Shown: one piece after another, positions 21,599 to 30,054 of the stretch
Layout: the number at the start of each line of letters is the position of its first letter
How positions within the stretch are numbered: position 1 is the stretch's first letter
DNA from: Allorhizobium borbori
GTDB lineage: Bacteria; Pseudomonadota; Alphaproteobacteria; Rhizobiales; Rhizobiaceae
DNA length: 36,051 nt
Direction of reading: 5' to 3'
NCBI RefSeq assembly: GCF_014196535.1
Contig: NZ_JACIDU010000025.1
Span: 1-36,051, forward strand
Position numbers and translations under genes: made by a program
The notes under the pieces: model-generated
The model's input: only the letters and a program-made list of their open reading frames with translations
The model's database searches: none
Told to the model about the DNA's origin: nothing

Positions 21599-22119
21599 AG
21601 CGGGGGCTTTTCCTTGAGAACGCGCTTGCGGATTTCCACCATGGCGCGGGTCGCCGCGCCGGAAAACGGCCCTGCGAACACGGCGAGATCACGGGTCAGG
21701 TCGATGCCCGTGTCATCCAGCGCATTGCGCATGGCAAGCATGGCCTCCATATCGCCGGTCACGGTCAATTCACGCGAAAAGAAGAAGGCATCGGCATCGA
21801 GACGTCCTTCCAGCAGCGCCAGCAGCAGGAAAAGGGGGCCTTCCACGGCGGCATCGACGGCAAAGGGCGTCGATTTCGAAAAGACACGAAGGCTGGGCTT
21901 GACGGGATCGACCACGAAGCCGAACGGCAGATCGCTCGGCAGAAAAGCGAAGCGCCTGTTGCGATAGTCATCGAGCCGCTCGAACAGGCCGGGATGTGTC
22001 GTGACAAGCCGTTTAAGCAACCTGTTGGCCATTGCCTCGATCAGCGCAGGCGGAAGGGGCCGAGCCAGTCGGGCAAGCGTTGCGGGAAAAGCGGCGACGG
22101 AAGAGGGTGAAGCGTTCAT
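21589..22119 (-). CDS. ubiT: Ubiquinone biosynthesis accessory protein UbiT (SCP2 domain)
   Basis: UbiT is an SCP2-fold lipid-binding protein that holds hydrophobic ubiquinone precursors for the O2-independent pathway. This 176-residue protein has FAFLPSDLPFGFVVDP, then FSRELTVTGDMEAMLAMRNALDD near 120-145, which is the conserved SCP2/UbiT end. The start at 22119 gives the family length (E. coli 174). The frame also opens at 22164, which would add 15 unconserved residues. Neither start has a strong ribosome site. It is first in the operon and overlaps ubiU by ten bases. Confidence 0.86.
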   Translation of the reverse strand: MNASPSSVAAFPATLARLARPLPPALIEAMANRLLKRLVTTHPGLFERLDDYRNRRFAFLPSDLPFGFVVDPVKPSLRVFSKSTPFAVDAAVEGPLFLLLALLEGRLDADAFFFSRELTVTGDMEAMLAMRNALDDTGIDLTRDLAVFAGPFSGAATRAMVEIRKRVLKEKPPLWN

Positions 22120-22155
22120 AGGGGCTTTTTCTATCAGCCACCGCGCACGGACAAT

Positions 22156-22169
22156 TTGAGCCATCGCAA
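22156..22169 (-). promoter_or_regulatory. Possible FNR/FixK-type box upstream of ubiT
   Basis: The site matches TTG-N8-CAA, the core of FNR and FixK boxes, and is TTGA-N6-GCAA in longer form. It is centred about 43 bases before the ubiT ATG at 22119. An activator at -41.5 would then start transcription almost at the ATG, which fits the lack of a ribosome site only if the mRNA is nearly leaderless. Weak evidence. Confidence 0.25.
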
Positions 22170-22202
22170 AGCGAGGAATTTTTCCTTGGCCTCATCCGAT
22201 AT

Positions 22203-22239
22203 GAAAAACCGCCGCAACCGGTTGTCCGGTGCGGCGGTT
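22203..22239 (-). terminator. Terminator of the GlsB-like gene
   Basis: A 14-bp stem with one bulged base (22207-22239), TTGT loop, is followed by TTTTT on the minus strand. It lies about 50 bases after the glsB-like stop and just before ubiT, so ubiTUV has its own promoter. Confidence 0.75.
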
Positions 22240-22289
22240 ATCAGGCCAACGCCAGGCGGTGCGCCGGCCTGAGCAGGGTTTCGGGCGCT

Positions 22290-22544
22290 TCAGCCCCGGC
22301 GGAAAAGCCTGCCCACGGCAATCAGGATACAGGCGCCGATGAAGCCGGCGACGAGATAGCCGATGGCGCCTGTCAGCACGACGCCCAGAATCGCCAGAAG
22401 AAAGTTTGCGACGACCGCACCGACCATGCCCAGCAGGATGTTCATGATGAGGCCCATATTGCTCTTCATGAACTGTTCCGCCAGCCAGCCGGCAACGCCG
22501 CCGATGATGATCGCTGAAATCCAGCCGATACCTGCAGCACCCAT
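22290..22544 (-). CDS. GlsB/YeaQ/YmgE-type transglycosylase-associated membrane protein
   Basis: The 84-residue protein is almost wholly hydrophobic with three helices. It shows the family pattern WISAIIIGGVAGWLAEQFMK, then GLIMNILLGMVGAVVANFL, then a glycine-rich last helix and a basic end (GRLFRRG). Members are widespread small stress-associated inner-membrane proteins whose biochemical role is not settled; the name transglycosylase-associated is historical. AAGGAG precedes the ATG at 22544. It is a single-gene unit with its own terminator. Confidence 0.85.
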   Translation of the reverse strand: MGAAGIGWISAIIIGGVAGWLAEQFMKSNMGLIMNILLGMVGAVVANFLLAILGVVLTGAIGYLVAGFIGACILIAVGRLFRRG

Positions 22545-22681
22545 GTCCGTCTCCTTGTTGTTTTCGCAGAGTTAAACGGATGACACGGAATAAGGTTCCA
22601 TAAGTTTCAATCGTTGCGGTGCTACCCAATCCGTTGCGAGTTGGTCTATGGTTTTGCAATCTCGTGCCGCCGGAGAGCGAA

Positions 22682-23881
22682 GTGACGCAAAATCATATCA
22701 TCCACCCGCAGGACTTCCTTATCGACAAGGCCGCTCTTCAGGCGCGCCGCAGTTATAAATGGCGGCACTACCCTGCCGACGTGCTGCCGGCCTTTGTCGC
22801 TGATATGGACTTCAGGGTGGCGCCCGCAGTGCAGGCCGCGATTCTCGAGACGGTCGAGGCACAGGATTATGGCTATCCGTTGCGTGGCGGGGATCGTCCC
22901 CACTTGCCGCTGGCAACAGTTTTTGCGGAGCGGATGGCATTGCGTTATGGCTGGACCGTGCCGGCCGAACAGGTCATAGCGCTGGCCGACCTCGTGCAGG
23001 GCATTAACGCAGCGATCCTCGCCTTTTCAGAGCCGGGTGATGGCGTGATCGTACAGGTGCCCAACTATCCGCCCTTCCGTGAATCCATCCTGACCACGGG
23101 GCGGAAGCTTGTGCCGTTGGAGATGGTTCGTACGCAGGGCAGCTACGGCTTCGATCTTGAAACGTTGGAGGCGGTTATTGACGAACGCACCCGCATTCTG
23201 GTGCTTTGCAACCCGCAGAACCCGACGGGGCGAGCCTTTTCCCGCGCTGAGCTGGAGGCTGTTCTGGTCTTTGCCGAACGGCATGACCTGATCGTCCTGT
23301 CGGACGAAATTCACGCGGATCTCCTTTATCCGGGCGCTCGCCACATCCCCTTCGCCTCGCTGTCTGCAGCGGCCGCCGCGCGGACAGTGACACTGAGTTC
23401 GGCGACCAAGGGCTTCAATATTCCCGGCCTGCGTTGTGCTGTCGCCGCTTTTGGCACCGACGCGCTCCTGAAACGCTTTCACGACCGCGTTCCATCCCGG
23501 GTGCTGGGCTCGGTCAATCACATCGGCATCGACGCAACCATTGCAGCCTGGACGGAGGGGCAGGCGTGGCTGGATGGTGTCCTCGCGCATCTCAATGCGA
23601 TGCGCGATCATGTGGCAGAAACACTGCGGCGGGAGTTGCCAGCCGTCAGGTTTCACCTGCCTGACGCGACCTATCTGCTGTGGCTGGATTGCACGGATCT
23701 GGGCATCGAGGGAACGGCCCACGACTTCTTCCTCGAGCACGCGCGGCTAGGCTTCAGCCCCGGCGAAGCCTTTCACCCCGACGGTGCAAAGCATGTCCGC
23801 ATGAATTTCGCCACGTCGAAGCCCATTCTGGACGAGATTCTCGAGCGCATGGTGAAGGCGGCGCGCGCCAACCAGCGCTAG
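22682..23881 (+). CDS. patB: PatB/MalY-type PLP-dependent C-S lyase or aminotransferase
   Basis: The 399-residue protein is a class I/II fold-type I PLP enzyme of the MalY/PatB group. It shows WRHYPADVLPAFVADMDF near 27-44, NYPPF, CNPQNPTGR (176-184), SDEIHADLLYPG (207-218), SSATKGFNIPGLRCA with the PLP lysine K243, and the C-terminal RMNFATSK. Members cleave cystathionine or cysteine conjugates by beta-elimination to give a thiol, pyruvate and ammonia. The GTG at 22682 has GGAG six bases upstream; a TTG-type extension from 22619 was rejected. It ends two bases before the oppositely oriented chemoreceptor gene, with no terminator between them. The symbol is a group name; the true substrate is unknown. 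Confidence 0.82.
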   Translation: MTQNHIIHPQDFLIDKAALQARRSYKWRHYPADVLPAFVADMDFRVAPAVQAAILETVEAQDYGYPLRGGDRPHLPLATVFAERMALRYGWTVPAEQVIALADLVQGINAAILAFSEPGDGVIVQVPNYPPFRESILTTGRKLVPLEMVRTQGSYGFDLETLEAVIDERTRILVLCNPQNPTGRAFSRAELEAVLVFAERHDLIVLSDEIHADLLYPGARHIPFASLSAAAAARTVTLSSATKGFNIPGLRCAVAAFGTDALLKRFHDRVPSRVLGSVNHIGIDATIAAWTEGQAWLDGVLAHLNAMRDHVAETLRRELPAVRFHLPDATYLLWLDCTDLGIEGTAHDFFLEHARLGFSPGEAFHPDGAKHVRMNFATSKPILDEILERMVKAARANQR

Positions 23882-23883
23882 GA

Positions 23884-25593
23884 TCAGGCCGCGTTTTGCG
23901 AACGGGCGTAAGCTGCCGCCGAGCCCGGCTCCCGGATCGTCTTGCGACGGTTCAGCTTGAAGCGGCGCACGAGGGCGGCGAGCGTTTCCGCACGTTCAGC
24001 AAGTGCCCGGCTGACCGAATTCATGCCGCCGACCATATCGATGTTCTCGTGTGACATGCGGTCGATGGCGTTGACGGCAGTGGATATTTCCGAAAGCTGC
24101 TCCGATTGCACCACGGATGCGCGGGCGATGGCTTCGATATTCTCATCGATGGTGTGAACGAAGGTTTCGATCCGCCGGAGCGCATCGCCGGTATCGTTGA
24201 CCAGACGCACACCGTCCTTCACCTCGCCGGAAGAGTGGCTGATGAGGCGGGCGATTTCCTGCGCGGCCTGGGCTGAACGCTGGGCCAGCGCCCGTACCTC
24301 CTGCGCCACGACGGCAAAGCCCTTGCCGCTTTCCCCGGCGCGGGCCGCTTCCACGCCGGCATTGAGCGCGAGCAGGTTGGTCTGAAAGGCGATTTCATCG
24401 ATCACGTCGATGATGCTGGAAATTTCCTTTGATGCGGCTTCGATACGGTCCATGGCCGCGACAGTCGAGTTGAGAACGGAGACGGAATCGGTTGCCGCCT
24501 GGCTTGCTTCGCGCACCAGAGTCCGCGTCTCGCTGGTACGAATGTGAGACTCGCGAATGGTCACGGTGATATTGTCGAGTGCCGTCGTGGTCTGACGAAG
24601 CGCTGTCACCTGCTGGTAGGTGCGTTGCTCAAGGCTGTCGGAACTGTCTCGCATGGCGTTACCGTCTTCGGTCAGGCTCGCGGTCTGGCTCAGAACCTGT
24701 TCCAGCGTCTCCTGGAATTTGCCGATAGACGTATTGAAGTCGTTGCGCAGGCTTTCGAATTCCGGCGTGAACGGATGGTCCATGGTGAAACGGATATTGC
24801 AATCGGACAACCGGTGCAGACCAGCAGCGAGTTCATTCATCGCCTTGACGCGGCCGGAGATATCCGTCGCGAACTTCACCACCTTGGTGACTTTGCCGGC
24901 CTCATCGAAAATTGGATTGTAGCTGGCCTGAATGAACACCTCTTCACCAGTTTTGGTAATGCGCGTGAACTGATCGGTCTGGAACTGGCCAGCGGCGAGC
25001 TTCGTCCAGAATGCGGCATAGGCGGCCGAATGGGCATAGGCCGGCTCACAGAACATGGAATGGTGGCGACCGACAATCTCGTCGCGCGTATAACCGAGAA
25101 CGGACAGAAAGTTTTCGTTGGCATCGATAATCGTGCCGTCCGGCTTGAACTCGATGATTGCCTGCGATCGCGACAGCGCCTCCAGTTTTCCCGCGTCGTC
25201 CAGGGTCTTCGCCTTGGCACAGGTAATGTCGGTGGCAATCTTCACGACCTTGTAAGCGTGCTTGCCGCGAAAGACCGGGTTGTAGGTCGCCTCGATCCAC
25301 ACCGGCCGGCCGCCTTTGCCGTAACGCTTGTATTGCTTCTGCTCGAAGTGGCCTTCACCAAGGCGCGCCCAGAAGGCCGCGTATTCAGGTGTGCGGATCT
25401 CGTCCGGGTCAACGAAAAGGCTGTGATGCCTGCCGATGATCTCGCTTCGCGTGTACCCCATTGCGCGGCAAAAGTTCTCGTTTGCATCGAGAATATTGCC
25501 CTTCAGGTCGAACTCGATGATGGCGAGCGAGCGGCTCAAGGCTTGAAGAACGTTCTTCGAGTCCGGCGAAAAGCCGAGGGAAAGCGAAGGCAT
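23884..25593 (-). CDS. Soluble PAS-PAS methyl-accepting chemotaxis protein
   Basis: The 569-residue protein has two tandem PAS domains (about 20-130 and 140-255). Both contain near-repeated segments: FDLKGNILDANENFCRAMGY in the first, FKPDGTIIDANENFLSVLGY in the second. The signalling domain follows, with the receptor tip FQTNLLALNAGVEAARAGE, then GFAVVAQEVRALAQRS. No membrane helix is visible, so it is a cytoplasmic receptor of the energy or redox taxis kind. A linker resembling HAMP lies at about 260-330. The start is uncertain: ATG 25593 or TTG 25611, both with weak ribosome sites. The two PAS domains could hold FAD or haem, but no ligand can be read from sequence. Confidence 0.87.
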   Translation of the reverse strand: MPSLSLGFSPDSKNVLQALSRSLAIIEFDLKGNILDANENFCRAMGYTRSEIIGRHHSLFVDPDEIRTPEYAAFWARLGEGHFEQKQYKRYGKGGRPVWIEATYNPVFRGKHAYKVVKIATDITCAKAKTLDDAGKLEALSRSQAIIEFKPDGTIIDANENFLSVLGYTRDEIVGRHHSMFCEPAYAHSAAYAAFWTKLAAGQFQTDQFTRITKTGEEVFIQASYNPIFDEAGKVTKVVKFATDISGRVKAMNELAAGLHRLSDCNIRFTMDHPFTPEFESLRNDFNTSIGKFQETLEQVLSQTASLTEDGNAMRDSSDSLEQRTYQQVTALRQTTTALDNITVTIRESHIRTSETRTLVREASQAATDSVSVLNSTVAAMDRIEAASKEISSIIDVIDEIAFQTNLLALNAGVEAARAGESGKGFAVVAQEVRALAQRSAQAAQEIARLISHSSGEVKDGVRLVNDTGDALRRIETFVHTIDENIEAIARASVVQSEQLSEISTAVNAIDRMSHENIDMVGGMNSVSRALAERAETLAALVRRFKLNRRKTIREPGSAAAYARSQNAA

Positions 25594-25726
25594 GGTGTGA
25601 TCCGGCAGCAATCTGAATTGGATCGAATGTTACCAATTATACTTAAGATAGTGATAAGTGCCCCAAAAAACTGGAGCGTAATGATTGCATGGGTTCGCGA
25701 TATGGTGTGCGAGCGTCATGTCGGAA

Positions 25727-25763
25727 CAGCGCACGGATGACCGGTCCGCTCATCCGTGCGCTG
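25727..25763 (-). terminator. Hairpin terminator downstream of sco
   Basis: A perfect 14-bp stem (25727-25740 with 25750-25763) encloses a 9-base loop and stands 24 bases after the sco stop on the minus strand, between sco and the PAS chemoreceptor gene. Only TT follows on the minus strand, TTT on the plus strand. Confidence 0.55.
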
Positions 25764-25787
25764 TTTATGTCGGTGATCCGCTGTACG

Positions 25788-26384
25788 TCAGCCGGATTTC
25801 AGCAATTCGCGGATTTTTGCGACAGCCGAATCCGCAGCCTCGCCATAGCCGATCGTGCCTTTGAAATTGCCGCGGGAATCGAGCATCAGCACGGAGGCAG
25901 TATGGTCCATGGTGTAATCGCCGCCTTCGGTGGGAACCTTGCGGGCGAAGATACGCCAGGATTTCATGACCTTCTGCACCTCGGCGGGATCGCCGGTAAT
26001 GCCGACGATGCGGTCGGTGAAGGCTGCGGCATAGTTGTGCATCAGTTCAGGTGTGTCCCGTTCCGGGTCAACGGAGAAGAAGAACGCCTTGAGGGGCTTG
26101 CCCTCTTCGCCAACCGTATCGAACCAGCCGGCCATCTCGTAAAGTGTGGTCGGGCACACTTCAGGGCAGCGGGTGAAGCCAAAAAAGATCAGCGAGGGGT
26201 GGCCCTGAAACGCCTGTTCGGTGATTGGTTTGCCGGTATCGTCTGTAAGATTGAAAGCGGTGCCGAACGCGACGGGTATGCGCTCGGGCGCGCTGCGCAG
26301 CACCCAGGTCATGACACCTGCGAGCAGCACGAGCGTGATGCTGAGAGCCACGATAATGTGGCGGATTGCATTGTTGCGTTTCAT
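25788..26384 (-). CDS. Sco1/SenC-type copper chaperone
   Basis: Sco proteins deliver copper to, or reduce, the CuA site of cytochrome c oxidase. The 198-residue protein has an N-terminal membrane anchor (about 8-27) and a thioredoxin-fold periplasmic domain. Its copper ligands are Cys73 and Cys77 (TRCPEVCPTT) and His161 (YTMDHTAS), with SVDPERDTPE at 104-113. The ATG at 26384 was preferred to a start at 26471 because the extra 29 residues are not signal-like. It lies 92 bases downstream of a DUF2946-like gene in the same direction; such pairing points to a copper-handling unit. No cytochrome oxidase genes are in the window. Confidence 0.9.
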   Translation of the reverse strand: MKRNNAIRHIIVALSITLVLLAGVMTWVLRSAPERIPVAFGTAFNLTDDTGKPITEQAFQGHPSLIFFGFTRCPEVCPTTLYEMAGWFDTVGEEGKPLKAFFFSVDPERDTPELMHNYAAAFTDRIVGITGDPAEVQKVMKSWRIFARKVPTEGGDYTMDHTASVLMLDSRGNFKGTIGYGEAADSAVAKIRELLKSG

Positions 26385-26476
26385 CTGGCCACGTCCTTTG
26401 CAGGGTGGGTGCGCAGAAAAAGGATCATTGTCATCTCCTTCGCGAAGCATTGGCTTCACGGATTTTCTCAACGGGT

Positions 26477-26851
26477 TCAGGCTGCCGGAGAAGCTGGAGG
26501 CGCGCGAGGTGCTGCGTGGTATTGAAGCGGGCGTCTAACCTCGGGCGGGGCGATTGCCGGACCCAGTCTGGCCACCTCCCTGAGAAGAGGCGGGGTTGTA
26601 TCGCCGCAAGGTGTCGGAAGCAGGATCGCTGCCGCGAGGCGGCATGCTTCGCAGGCGCTGCCATAGAGCGGGTGATTGTGATCAGTGTCGCTGGCGAGGC
26701 AAATCGACGGAACAGACCCGTCCGGCAGCGTATAGAGCGCCACCTCCGTTGCGTCGTTTGCAGCGGATCGATGGGCAAAGCCGAAGACAAGCAGGCTCAC
26801 GGCGCAAAGAATGCGCAACGCAAGTCCGAGCCGCTTCGCGGATTTGATCAT
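26477..26851 (-). CDS. DUF2946-like secreted or anchored protein
   Basis: The 124-residue protein has an N-terminal signal or anchor (about 8-30, ALRILCAVSLLVFGFAHRSA). Its exported part contains SICLASDTDHNH, GSACEACRLAAAILLP and CGD. Cysteines at 51, 67, 70 and 82 with nearby histidines are a plausible metal-binding set. The CxxC followed by a hydrophobic helix resembles DUF2946 proteins, which often sit beside copper genes. GGAG eight bases before the ATG at 26851 fixes the start. The C-terminal 30 residues are proline and alanine rich and low in complexity. Its position upstream of sco supports a copper role. The family call is tentative. Confidence 0.6.
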   Translation of the reverse strand: MIKSAKRLGLALRILCAVSLLVFGFAHRSAANDATEVALYTLPDGSVPSICLASDTDHNHPLYGSACEACRLAAAILLPTPCGDTTPPLLREVARLGPAIAPPEVRRPLQYHAAPRAPPASPAA

Positions 26852-27132
26852 GTTCCAGTCTCCATCGGCGGAGAGGTAGCGCGTTCGGCATGCGCCCACA
26901 ATGCGGCAAATAGCCTGCTCTGCCGTGCGTCCGACGTCGCAGAGCGCGACAATAAAGATGGGGCTAAAATATAAAGCGTTTATTTACCCGTATTGTCGAT
27001 ATTACTTGCGATTGTCTTTTAAGGAGACATTCGCGCCGAACGATGCAGGTCGGACGAACAGATGCAATGAGAGCATGACGGCTTTTCAGACGCATTGCGA
27101 TCGGAACGATTACAAAGACTCGGGTGCCGCGC

Positions 27133-28956
27133 ATGTCGAAAAGTCTATCGCATCTCGTCAGCATGATCATGGTTTCGCTCATCATCGGACTGGTGGCGCT
27201 GCTCGTGATCGGAAACCATGTCGTTTCCAGCTTGCAGATCGGCAGCCCCATGTATCGGGAGATCATCGACGGCAAGGATGTCATTGCCGACGTTCTTCCG
27301 CCGCCGCTGTTTGTCACCGAAGCCTATATGCTCAGTCTCGAGACCGGCGCTTATCCCGAAAAGCGGGTTGAGAATGCGGCCAAGCTCGCAGAACTCAAGA
27401 AGGAATTTCTCGACCGCGAAGCCTATTGGAAGCGCGAGGGATTGCAGCCAGACCTGCAGGCGCAGCTTGATGGTCAGGTCATTCCCACCGGCAAGGCGTT
27501 CTGGGCACTCATCGACAAAACCGGCCTTGCCGATCCGAATGCATCGATGGATGCAGCAGTGGCGGCGCTGCCCGCCATCACCAAGGCATTCTACGTCCAC
27601 CGCACGGAGGTGGTGAAACTGGTGGACATTGCCGGGGCGCATCTCACATCCGTTGAGCACAATGCCCGGACTTCCGTTACATTCTGGAACATCGTTGCCA
27701 TGGTTGCCGGCGGCCTCAGCGTTGCTGGTTGTGTGCTGGGTGGCGCGCTTATTCGCCACCGCGCCATTCAGCCGGTGGCGCGGATGACCGGTATTATGGG
27801 AGACCTCGCTGGCGGCAACCTCGATATCGTCGTGCCTGTCAGCGGTCGCCGCGATGAAGTCGGCAAGATGGCAGAAGTCATCGAAGTGTTTCGCCGGTCC
27901 GCCCTCGAACGTGAAAAGCTGCAATCCGAGGCGGAGGCCATGCGCCGACAGGGCGAAACCGACCGCATTGCCGCCCAGGAAAAGGCAGAGAAGGACGCGG
28001 CCCATCGCCTCAAGGTGGCAACCGCCGGTCTCGCGGGCGGACTCGATAAACTGGCCCACGGTGATCTCGCCGTCCGCCTCAATGATCGCTTCGCCGAGGA
28101 TTTCGAAACGTTGCGCGCCGATTTCAACGGCTCCGTGGGGCGTCTCGGGGATGCCTTCATCCGCATCGCCCACTGCGCTGGCAATCTGAACGGCGCTTCG
28201 GTTGAAATGTCGAACGCTGCGAACGACCTTTCCCGACGTACAGAGGTTCAGGCCGCTTCACTGGAAGAGACGGCTGCCGCGCTCGATCAGATTTCGGTCA
28301 ACGTAAAGAATTCCGCCAAGCGTAGCGGCGAGGCCCGGTCGGTTACGGGGCAGGCAACGAAAAGCGCCGCCCGTTCCGCGGAGGTCGTGGAAGCGGCGCG
28401 GGGCGCGATGCAGAGGATCGAGGACAGTTCACGCGAGATTACCAACATTATTGGCGTGATCGACGAGATTGCATTCCAGACCAATCTGTTGGCGCTGAAT
28501 GCCGGTGTCGAAGCGGCCCGTGCCGGCGAGGCTGGCAAGGGGTTTGCAGTCGTGGCGCAGGAAGTGCGCCAGTTGGCCCAGCGTTCGGCCGAGGCCTCTA
28601 GGGAGATTCGCGCCTTGATTACCAAATCGAGCGACAACGTGGGCGATGGTGTTGAGCTGGTGGCGCGAACGGGAACGGCACTTGCCGAAATAGGCGGCTT
28701 CATCGCCGAGATTGAGACCCATATCGATGCGATCGCCACGGCTGCGCATGAACAGTCGGCGGGTGTTGCCGAGGTCAACAATGCGGTCAACCAGCTTGAT
28801 CAGATGACCCAGAAGAATGCGGCCATGGCGGAAGAGCAGACTGCTGCCGCGATGACGCTGGCGACGGAGGCCGGCGAACTGGCGTCATTGGTCGGAGCTT
28901 TCCGCCTGCCAATGGCGGGCGATGCCGATCGGCAATCCTGGGCTCTCGCCTCGTAA
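27133..28956 (+). CDS. Membrane methyl-accepting chemotaxis protein
   Basis: The 607-residue receptor has a first membrane helix at about 8-30, a periplasmic helical sensor domain of roughly 150 residues (30-180), and a second helix at about 185-210. A HAMP domain follows (RAIQPVARMTGIMGDLAGGN; SGRRDEVGKMAEVIEVF), then a second HAMP-like segment near 300-340. The signalling domain carries the conserved tip FQTNLLALNAGVEAARAGE, then GFAVVAQEVRQLAQRS. The periplasmic domain has no recognised ligand motif. The ATG at 27133 and the GTG at 27124 are both possible, with a poor ribosome site. There is no C-terminal CheR-binding pentapeptide. It is convergent with the NTF2-like gene. Confidence 0.88.
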   Translation: MSKSLSHLVSMIMVSLIIGLVALLVIGNHVVSSLQIGSPMYREIIDGKDVIADVLPPPLFVTEAYMLSLETGAYPEKRVENAAKLAELKKEFLDREAYWKREGLQPDLQAQLDGQVIPTGKAFWALIDKTGLADPNASMDAAVAALPAITKAFYVHRTEVVKLVDIAGAHLTSVEHNARTSVTFWNIVAMVAGGLSVAGCVLGGALIRHRAIQPVARMTGIMGDLAGGNLDIVVPVSGRRDEVGKMAEVIEVFRRSALEREKLQSEAEAMRRQGETDRIAAQEKAEKDAAHRLKVATAGLAGGLDKLAHGDLAVRLNDRFAEDFETLRADFNGSVGRLGDAFIRIAHCAGNLNGASVEMSNAANDLSRRTEVQAASLEETAAALDQISVNVKNSAKRSGEARSVTGQATKSAARSAEVVEAARGAMQRIEDSSREITNIIGVIDEIAFQTNLLALNAGVEAARAGEAGKGFAVVAQEVRQLAQRSAEASREIRALITKSSDNVGDGVELVARTGTALAEIGGFIAEIETHIDAIATAAHEQSAGVAEVNNAVNQLDQMTQKNAAMAEEQTAAAMTLATEAGELASLVGAFRLPMAGDADRQSWALAS

Positions 28957-28967
28957 AGCGAGAACCC
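28940..28967. terminator. Hairpin between convergent chemoreceptor and NTF2-like genes
   Basis: A stem of about 10 positions with one mismatch (28940-28949 with 28958-28967) spans the chemoreceptor stop codon. Convergent placement suggests a shared terminator. No long T-run on either side. Confidence 0.4.
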
Positions 28968-28975
28968 TCCGGATT

Positions 28976-29377
28976 TCAGCCGATGACCTGAGCGATCCAG
29001 TCGTTCAGGTTATAGGTGTTTGAAATGCGGGCGACCTTGCCGTCGCGGATTTCGAAGAAGGCGCCGGCGGGAAGAATGTACTTCTGGCCATTGGCTTCCG
29101 GCAGGCCCTCGTCCGTCACGAGATATTCGCCATTGACGACGAACTCGGCGGCCCCGCGCGTGCCTTCGGCATTTTCCATGATGACGATGTCGGTCAGGAC
29201 TTCGCGATAGCAGTGGTTCATGTGCTCCATGAATGCGGCAAAGGCCTGCTTGCCAGCCTGACGCCCACCCTGGTTGATATCATGCGCGACATCATCCGTC
29301 AGAAGTGCGAGGAATGCTTCCATATCCTGCTTGTTGAAGGCATCATAATAGGCGCGAATGACGTCGGTGGCGCTCAT
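28976..29377 (-). CDS. NTF2/SnoaL-like ketosteroid-isomerase-fold protein
   Basis: The 133-residue protein has the SnoaL/NTF2-like layout. An N-terminal helix (VIRAYYDAFNKQDMEAFLAL) leads to LTDDVAHDINQGG, then a helix containing FAAFMEHMNHCYRE, then beta strands ending with FFEIRDGKVARISNTYNL. This fold serves isomerases, cyclases and non-enzymatic ligand binding, so the reaction cannot be inferred. AGGG precedes the ATG at 29377. It is divergent from the GNAT gene with about 90 bases between starts. Confidence 0.8.
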   Translation of the reverse strand: MSATDVIRAYYDAFNKQDMEAFLALLTDDVAHDINQGGRQAGKQAFAAFMEHMNHCYREVLTDIVIMENAEGTRGAAEFVVNGEYLVTDEGLPEANGQKYILPAGAFFEIRDGKVARISNTYNLNDWIAQVIG

Positions 29378-29466
29378 CGTGTTTCCCTGCTGTCTGAAAA
29401 GGCATAGCTAAATCGAAACCGATTTCCTATAGCAGGGCCGAGGCGTTGCATAGTACGGAAATACAC

Positions 29467-30054
29467 ATGCGAATTCTGGTGCGTCAGGGCTGCGACATTA
29501 CACCTTTCATCGATGATCTTGCCCGGCTGCGGATATCGGTGTTTCGCTCGTTTCCCTATCTTTACGAGGGAACCCTCGAATACGAACAAACCTATGTCGC
29601 GACCTACGCGGCCTCGCCCGACAGCGTGTTCGTGTTGGCGCTGGATGGGGATTCCGTCGTCGGGGCTTCGACGGGCCTGCCCATGGCGGATGAAACGGTG
29701 GAGTTCAAGGCGCCCTTCCTCAAGGGTGGCTTCGATCCGCAACGCATCTTCTACTTCGGTGAATCGGTACTGATGCCTTCCTATCGCGGTCTGGGCATCG
29801 GCGTACGCTTCTTCGAGGAGCGCGAGGCGCATGCCCGCCGCCTCGAACGTTTCGACATATGTTGTTTCTGTGCCGTCGAGCGTCCCGTCGATCACCCGCT
29901 TCGCCCGGCCGACTATCAGCCGCTCGATGCCTTCTGGGCGCATCGCGGCTATATTCACCACCCGGAGCTGAGAACCGAATATGTCTGGCGCGACCTTGGC
30001 GAGGCCGGGGAAACCGCCAAACCCATGTCTTTCTGGATGAAGGAAATCCGCTGA
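29467..30054 (+). CDS. GNAT-family N-acetyltransferase
   Basis: The 195-residue protein has the GNAT fold elements: an N-terminal helix (IDDLARLRISVFRSFPYLYE), a central beta strand with FYFGESVLM, the acetyl-CoA loop region SYRGLGIGVRFFEER near 106-120, and the C-terminal strand-helix part. It overlaps the downstream nitrilase gene by one base (TGATG). GNAT and nitrilase pairs or fusions exist in other bacteria, where they may act on the same amide or amine metabolite. The TTG at 29446 was rejected in favour of the ATG at 29467. The acceptor substrate is unknown. Confidence 0.8.
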   Translation: MRILVRQGCDITPFIDDLARLRISVFRSFPYLYEGTLEYEQTYVATYAASPDSVFVLALDGDSVVGASTGLPMADETVEFKAPFLKGGFDPQRIFYFGESVLMPSYRGLGIGVRFFEEREAHARRLERFDICCFCAVERPVDHPLRPADYQPLDAFWAHRGYIHHPELRTEYVWRDLGEAGETAKPMSFWMKEIR

